From Gelidibacter salicanalis (lineage in GTDB: Bacteria > Bacteroidota > Bacteroidia > Flavobacteriales > Flavobacteriaceae), in assembly GCF_007997285.1 (NCBI RefSeq), contig NZ_VORX01000001.1, forward strand, positions 310,001-374,000: 64,000 nucleotides of DNA, written 5' to 3'. Shown piece by piece: positions 60,872 to 64,000 of the stretch (positions are counted from its first letter, which is position 1; each line of letters opens with the position of its first letter). The position numbers were made by a program, and so were the translations under genes. The notes beneath the pieces were generated by a model. It did not search any database and was not told where the DNA came from. It saw only the letters and a list, made by a program, of their open reading frames with translations.

Positions 60872-61651
60872 ATGCGCACCAAATTCTTCAGATTGTCCTT
60901 TGTGTTACTGTTTATCCATATGTTTAGTTTTGGGCAATCTGAAGGTATGGTTCGTATTGATGGGGCAAGATACATTCCTTTATACGGGAGAGATTCCACA
61001 GTTGTTGCTGTGAATGACTTTCAACTGGATGTGTATCCTGTTACTAACCAAGAGTACCTTCAATTCGTAAAAAGCGTTCCAAAGTGGCAAAAATCCAAAG
61101 CAAAGAAAATATTTGCAGATGGCTCTTATTTAAGAAACTGGAAGAACGATCTTGAACTGAATGATACTGAATTGCTGAACAGCCCCGTTACCTATGTCAG
61201 TTGGTTTGCGGCAAAAGCGTATTGTGAATGTCAGGGCAAGCGTTTACCAACTATGGATGAGTGGGAATACGCGGCAATGGCGGATGAAACCGTCAAAGAT
61301 GCCCGCGTTAAAAAATCTTATAACGAAAAGATTCTATCATGGTATGAAGCGCCAAGATCTAATGAAAACGAGATTGGCCAAAATGCAAAAAACTTTTGGG
61401 GTATACATGATCTGCACGGTTTGGTATGGGAATGGACCTCTGATTTCAATTCCGTTTTACTTTCGGGAGAATCCCGTAAGGATAATGAAAAAGATAACAA
61501 TCTCTTCTGCGGAAGTGCCTCATTAGGCTCTACAGATTTAATGAATTATGCAGCATTTATGCGCTATGCCTTTAGAGGAAGTGTCAAAGCAAATTATACC
61601 ATTAAAAATCTAGGTTTTAGATGCGCTAAAGACGCTGATAACATTAAATAA
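60872..61651 (+). CDS. SUMF1/formylglycine-generating-enzyme-like protein
   Basis: The 259-residue protein has a signal peptide (cleavage near HMFSFGQS, residue 21) and an FGE-sulfatase (SUMF1) domain. Seen are VNDFQLDVYPVTNQEYLQFV, VTYVSWFAAKAYCECQGKRLPTMDEWEYAA (in two parts), HDLHGLVWEWTSDF and LGFRCAKD. Only scattered Cys are seen, and the copper-binding Cys pair of true formylglycine enzymes is not evident, so it may be a structural relative. SUMF1-like genes are often next to nitrite or nitrous-oxide reductase genes. A role in NirK assembly is inference. Confidence 0.85.
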   Translation: MRTKFFRLSFVLLFIHMFSFGQSEGMVRIDGARYIPLYGRDSTVVAVNDFQLDVYPVTNQEYLQFVKSVPKWQKSKAKKIFADGSYLRNWKNDLELNDTELLNSPVTYVSWFAAKAYCECQGKRLPTMDEWEYAAMADETVKDARVKKSYNEKILSWYEAPRSNENEIGQNAKNFWGIHDLHGLVWEWTSDFNSVLLSGESRKDNEKDNNLFCGSASLGSTDLMNYAAFMRYAFRGSVKANYTIKNLGFRCAKDADNIK

Positions 61652-61653
61652 AG

Positions 61654-62361
61654 ATGAAAAAATTATTATTTCTATTGTGTAGCGTTTTTTTTATCGGCTT
61701 ATCTGCCTGTAAAAATGAGACGGCTAAATCCTCAGATGAGGTAGCTTACTACTGTCCGATGGAGTGTGAAGGCGATAAAACGTATGATGCTCCTGGGAGC
61801 TGTCCGGTGTGTAAGATGGACTTAGTTCCTGTTGAAAAAGCGTCAGACCTAGCGTCCGATGACATATCAGAAACTTCCATTTTCAATTTAACCTCTACCT
61901 GGACCAATCAAAATGGTGAAGATCTTCAGTTGGAAGATTTGAAAGGCGATGTGTTAGTCGTGGTGATGATTTACACTTCTTGCAAAGCCGCTTGCCCAAG
62001 GTTGGTGGCAGATATGCGAAACATTGAAGAACGACTTCCTAAAAATGCCAAAGACCATTTAAAAATGATCTTTGTCAGCATCGATCCTAAAACCGATTCG
62101 CCCGAGCGCCTAAAGGCTTTTGCAGAAGAGAATGTCATGGATAAAGCGCCTTGGTTGTTCTTGCGATCATCAGAAGATAATACGCGAGAATTTTCAGCAG
62201 TACTAGCAGTTAATTACAAAAAGATTTCGCCTATAGATTTTTCGCATTCTAATATCATCAGCGTGTTTAACAAGCAAGGGGAGCTGGCATTCCAGCAAGA
62301 GGGACTTGGGGTAAACTCAGATGCTACCGTGAAACATATTGAGGACGCCCTAGCACAATAA
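61654..62361 (+). CDS. SCO1/SenC copper chaperone with heavy-metal-binding domain
   Basis: The 235-residue lipoprotein (IGLSACKNET, Cys near 19) has a short heavy-metal-binding domain (YYCPMECEGDKTYDAPGSCP, then VCKMDLVP, about 29-57). An SCO thioredoxin-like domain follows, with the copper pair in YTSCKAACPRL and the His in IDFSHSNII. It delivers copper to cuproenzymes, here most likely NirK three genes upstream. It starts 2 bp after the SUMF1-like stop, so the two are co-translated. Confidence 0.92.
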   Translation: MKKLLFLLCSVFFIGLSACKNETAKSSDEVAYYCPMECEGDKTYDAPGSCPVCKMDLVPVEKASDLASDDISETSIFNLTSTWTNQNGEDLQLEDLKGDVLVVVMIYTSCKAACPRLVADMRNIEERLPKNAKDHLKMIFVSIDPKTDSPERLKAFAEENVMDKAPWLFLRSSEDNTREFSAVLAVNYKKISPIDFSHSNIISVFNKQGELAFQQEGLGVNSDATVKHIEDALAQ

Positions 62362-62396
62362 AACGTTAATAGCATCCTATTAAAATTCAATAAATC

Positions 62397-63650
62397 ATGA
62401 AAAAGCTTATTATCTTCACGTGTCTGGGCACGCTAGGTCTTACTACCTTTGCCCAAGAATTTGCAATCGATCTTCAATTACGGCCACGGGTTGAATATAG
62501 ACATGGTTATAAAACATTAGTGCCTGACAATGCGGATGCCGCTACCTTCGTGTCGCAACGGTCCCGACTTAATTTTAACTATGGCAGCGAAAGGTTGCAG
62601 GCCTATATATCCTTACAGAATGTACGGACTTGGGGTGATGTGGGCACGCTCTCAGCAAATGATGTTAACGGTACCGCCATTCATGAAGCGTGGGCTTCTT
62701 TTAAATTAGACTCTTTATTTAGCTTCAAAATGGGACGTCAAGAGATTATATACGACGATTCCCGCATTTTTGGAAATGTTGATTGGGCACAAACTGGTCG
62801 TAGTCATGATGCATTTATAGCAACTTACCAACCCAACGCTAACAATCGTCTCGATTTAGGGCTAGCGTTGAATGAAGAGGACGAAACGCTTTTTAAAACC
62901 GATTATAACGTTAACAATTACAAGGCCTTTCAATACGTGCGGTACCATACCAATTTTGATGATTTCAACCTAAGTCTGCTAGCGCTGAATACAGGTTTTA
63001 CTTTTGATCAGGACGGCACACAGGAAGTAGATTACAATCAAACATTTGGGGGATATCTCGCTTTTGGGAAACAGAGGTTGAAAGCAAATGCTTCTGCTTA
63101 TTACCAAACAGGGCAGATTGCAAATCGTAATTTGAATGCCTATAATGTGGCAGGGAATTTACACTTACAGACTACTACGCATTTAAATATTGGCATTGGC
63201 GCCGAATATCTTTCAGGAACGTCTATGAATCGTACGGATTCCGATATCACATCATTCAACCCATTGTTCGGGACCAATCATAAATTCAACGGTTGGATGG
63301 ATTATTTTTATGTAGGCAACCATATCAATACGGTGGGTTTATTGGATATCAATCTCCCGATAAAATATCAGCATGAGAAATGGACCTTCCAACTTATCCC
63401 GCACGTATTTTCTGCTGCTGCAACTGTCGTGGATCTCAATGGCCGCGTTCAAGATGACTATTTAGGGACCGAAATTGATGTGTCATTAGGCTATAAAATT
63501 GCTAACGACATCGATTTTCAGATGGGATATTCTCAAATGTTTGCTTCAGAGACCATGCAACTGCTAAAAAGTGGAAATAAAGATGCCACCACTAATTGGG
63601 CATGGGCAATGTTCGTCTTTAAACCAACACTTTTTAGACATACAAAATGA
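62397..63650 (+). CDS. Outer-membrane porin, alginate-export-like
   Basis: The 417-residue protein has a signal peptide (cleavage near LTTFAQEF) and a beta-barrel of about 16-18 strands matching the alginate-export porin family: FAIDLQLRPRVEYRHGY, FVSQRSRLNFNYGSERLQ, AWASFKLDSLFSFKMGRQEI. It ends NWAWAMFVFKPTLF. In this operon it may pass nitrite, nitrate or a copper chelate across the outer membrane rather than alginate. It lies 35 bp after the SCO gene and is closed by a terminator. Confidence 0.85.
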   Translation: MKKLIIFTCLGTLGLTTFAQEFAIDLQLRPRVEYRHGYKTLVPDNADAATFVSQRSRLNFNYGSERLQAYISLQNVRTWGDVGTLSANDVNGTAIHEAWASFKLDSLFSFKMGRQEIIYDDSRIFGNVDWAQTGRSHDAFIATYQPNANNRLDLGLALNEEDETLFKTDYNVNNYKAFQYVRYHTNFDDFNLSLLALNTGFTFDQDGTQEVDYNQTFGGYLAFGKQRLKANASAYYQTGQIANRNLNAYNVAGNLHLQTTTHLNIGIGAEYLSGTSMNRTDSDITSFNPLFGTNHKFNGWMDYFYVGNHINTVGLLDINLPIKYQHEKWTFQLIPHVFSAAATVVDLNGRVQDDYLGTEIDVSLGYKIANDIDFQMGYSQMFASETMQLLKSGNKDATTNWAWAMFVFKPTLFRHTK

Positions 63651-63694
63651 GACTTATGTTACAGGCGGCCCTCCTGTAATTGCATTAGAAAAAT

Positions 63695-63733
63695 CCTTCT
63701 AAATTCATTTCTGAATTTTGAGGGCTTTTTTTT
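63695..63733 (+). terminator. Intrinsic terminator of the nirK operon
   Basis: CCTTCTAAATTCA (63695-63707) pairs at 11 of 13 positions with TGAATTTTGAGGG (63712-63724) around a 4-nt loop, followed by C and nine or more T. Confidence 0.88.
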
Positions 63734-63824
63734 TGACAAATTTAAAATAGTTATTGGTTTTCTTTTTATAAATGAGAAAATGATGTTAAGGTCACAGCTT
63801 TCTGGAATAATCTTTATTTTAAAT

Positions 63825-63840
63825 AGGATAAATTTATCCT
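63825..63840 (+). promoter_or_regulatory. AGGATAAATTTATCCT palindrome, second copy
   Basis: This is a perfect 16-bp palindrome whose inner 14 bp match the nirK-upstream motif at 13 of 14 positions. It lies 2 bp upstream of the Crp/Fnr-type box. Confidence 0.65.
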
Positions 63841-63842
63841 CT

Positions 63843-63888
63843 ATATGATTTTTATCATGTTTTATGAGGCGCTAAGATTTTAAATTTG
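63843..63888 (+). promoter_or_regulatory. Crp/Fnr-type box and promoter of the right-edge gene
   Basis: ATATGATTTTTATCATGT (63843-63860; ATGAT/ATCAT arms) is centred 33 bp from the centre of TAAATTTG (63881-63888), the same spacing as at hemN and nirK. Confidence 0.68.
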
Positions 63889-63971
63889 TTAAATAAAACC
63901 AAAAATAGAGCTCACGTTCTGTTTCAATGAATGGGGTTTTAGAATTTAATAATAAATTAAACTTAGACACA

Positions 63972-64000
63972 ATGAAAAAAGTAGTAATGATTATTACAGG
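63972..64000 (+). CDS. Start of a gene cut by the window edge
   Basis: ATG 63972 opens a frame reading MKKVVMIIT with a basic then hydrophobic start, as in a signal peptide. Too little is visible to identify it. Its promoter carries the same two palindromes as nirK, so it probably belongs to nitrogen-oxide respiration or detoxification. Confidence 0.6.

Larger units (their letters stand above)
63651..63971 (+). other. 321-bp intergenic region holding a terminator and a regulated promoter
   Basis: The left third ends the nirK operon (terminator 63695-63733). The right two-thirds contain the GGATAAATTTATCC palindrome, a Crp/Fnr-type box and a TAAATTTG element for the gene at the right edge. 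No coding frame is evident. Confidence 0.8.

Noticed and set aside
1-64000. CRISPR array, tRNA or rRNA genes, prophage
   Set aside because: No regularly spaced repeats, no cloverleaf-like or rRNA stretches, and no phage structural genes were noticed while reading; a dedicated scan was not possible.

Overview
The window looks like an ordinary chromosome stretch from a marine-type Flavobacteriaceae (phylum Bacteroidota). The evidence is AT-rich DNA, TAnnTTTG promoter elements, and few Shine-Dalgarno sites. There are many lipoproteins whose lipobox Cys is followed by Ser/Asp-rich residues. Family markers include TonB-dependent receptors with a carboxypeptidase-like N-terminal domain, a DUF3276/PUR protein, a long NusB, a DUF1573-YajC pair, a LETM1-related protein, GH3, imelysin and DUF4331 proteins. 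I cannot name the genus. I saw no tRNA, rRNA, CRISPR array or prophage.

Layout. 0-20.5 kb holds mostly housekeeping and envelope genes: Dcp (partial), a cyclophilin lipoprotein, Nudix, an acyltransferase, an ECF sigma factor with a membrane partner, a copper-storage protein beside GH3, an unknown membrane-anchored protein with a kinase-like motif, an M14 peptidase, an ABC exporter, leucine-type dehydrogenase, nusB-DUF1573-yajC and PepT. 21-33 kb holds a TonB receptor, pyrD, lysE, an HMG-CoA lyase, and a four-gene unit (DUF4856, imelysin, HTTM, FecA-like receptor) preceded by a Fur-like palindrome and a near-consensus promoter. 33-37.5 kb holds guaB, a Gre-factor-like gene, and a DsbA/carboxymuconolactone-decarboxylase pair beside a TetR regulator.

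37.8-47.1 kb is the most unusual region. Two converging gene sets encode two esterases, an M17 aminopeptidase, two clear ATP-grasp ligases, a third ligase resembling glutathionylspermidine synthase, a COG2170 carboxylate-amine ligase and a class I glutamine amidotransferase. Together they look like an undescribed peptide-like metabolite (amidoligase) pathway. The ends converge on a scarred spacer: a ParE-type toxin cut short by a palindromic repeat, its antitoxin, an element with 11-bp terminal inverted repeats, and a second, inverted copy of the palindromic repeat.

47.4-54.3 kb holds a LETM1-like gene, a DUF4331-DUF4331-TPR set followed by the wreck of a TonB receptor (signal peptide and last beta-strands only), an unlisted 53-residue membrane protein and a K+/H+ antiporter. 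54.6-56.6 kb holds an ECF sigma/RskA-type anti-sigma pair and a Cu/Zn superoxide dismutase.

56.8-64 kb is a low-oxygen/nitrite module: hemN, a universal stress protein, a copper nitrite reductase fused to cytochrome c, a SUMF1-like protein, a SCO copper chaperone and an outer-membrane porin. Three promoters here (hemN, nirK and the gene starting at the right edge) carry the same Crp/Fnr-type palindrome exactly 33 bp, centre to centre, from a TAnnTTTG element. Two of them also carry a second palindrome, GGATAAATTYATCC, just upstream. This points to a shared class II activated regulon.
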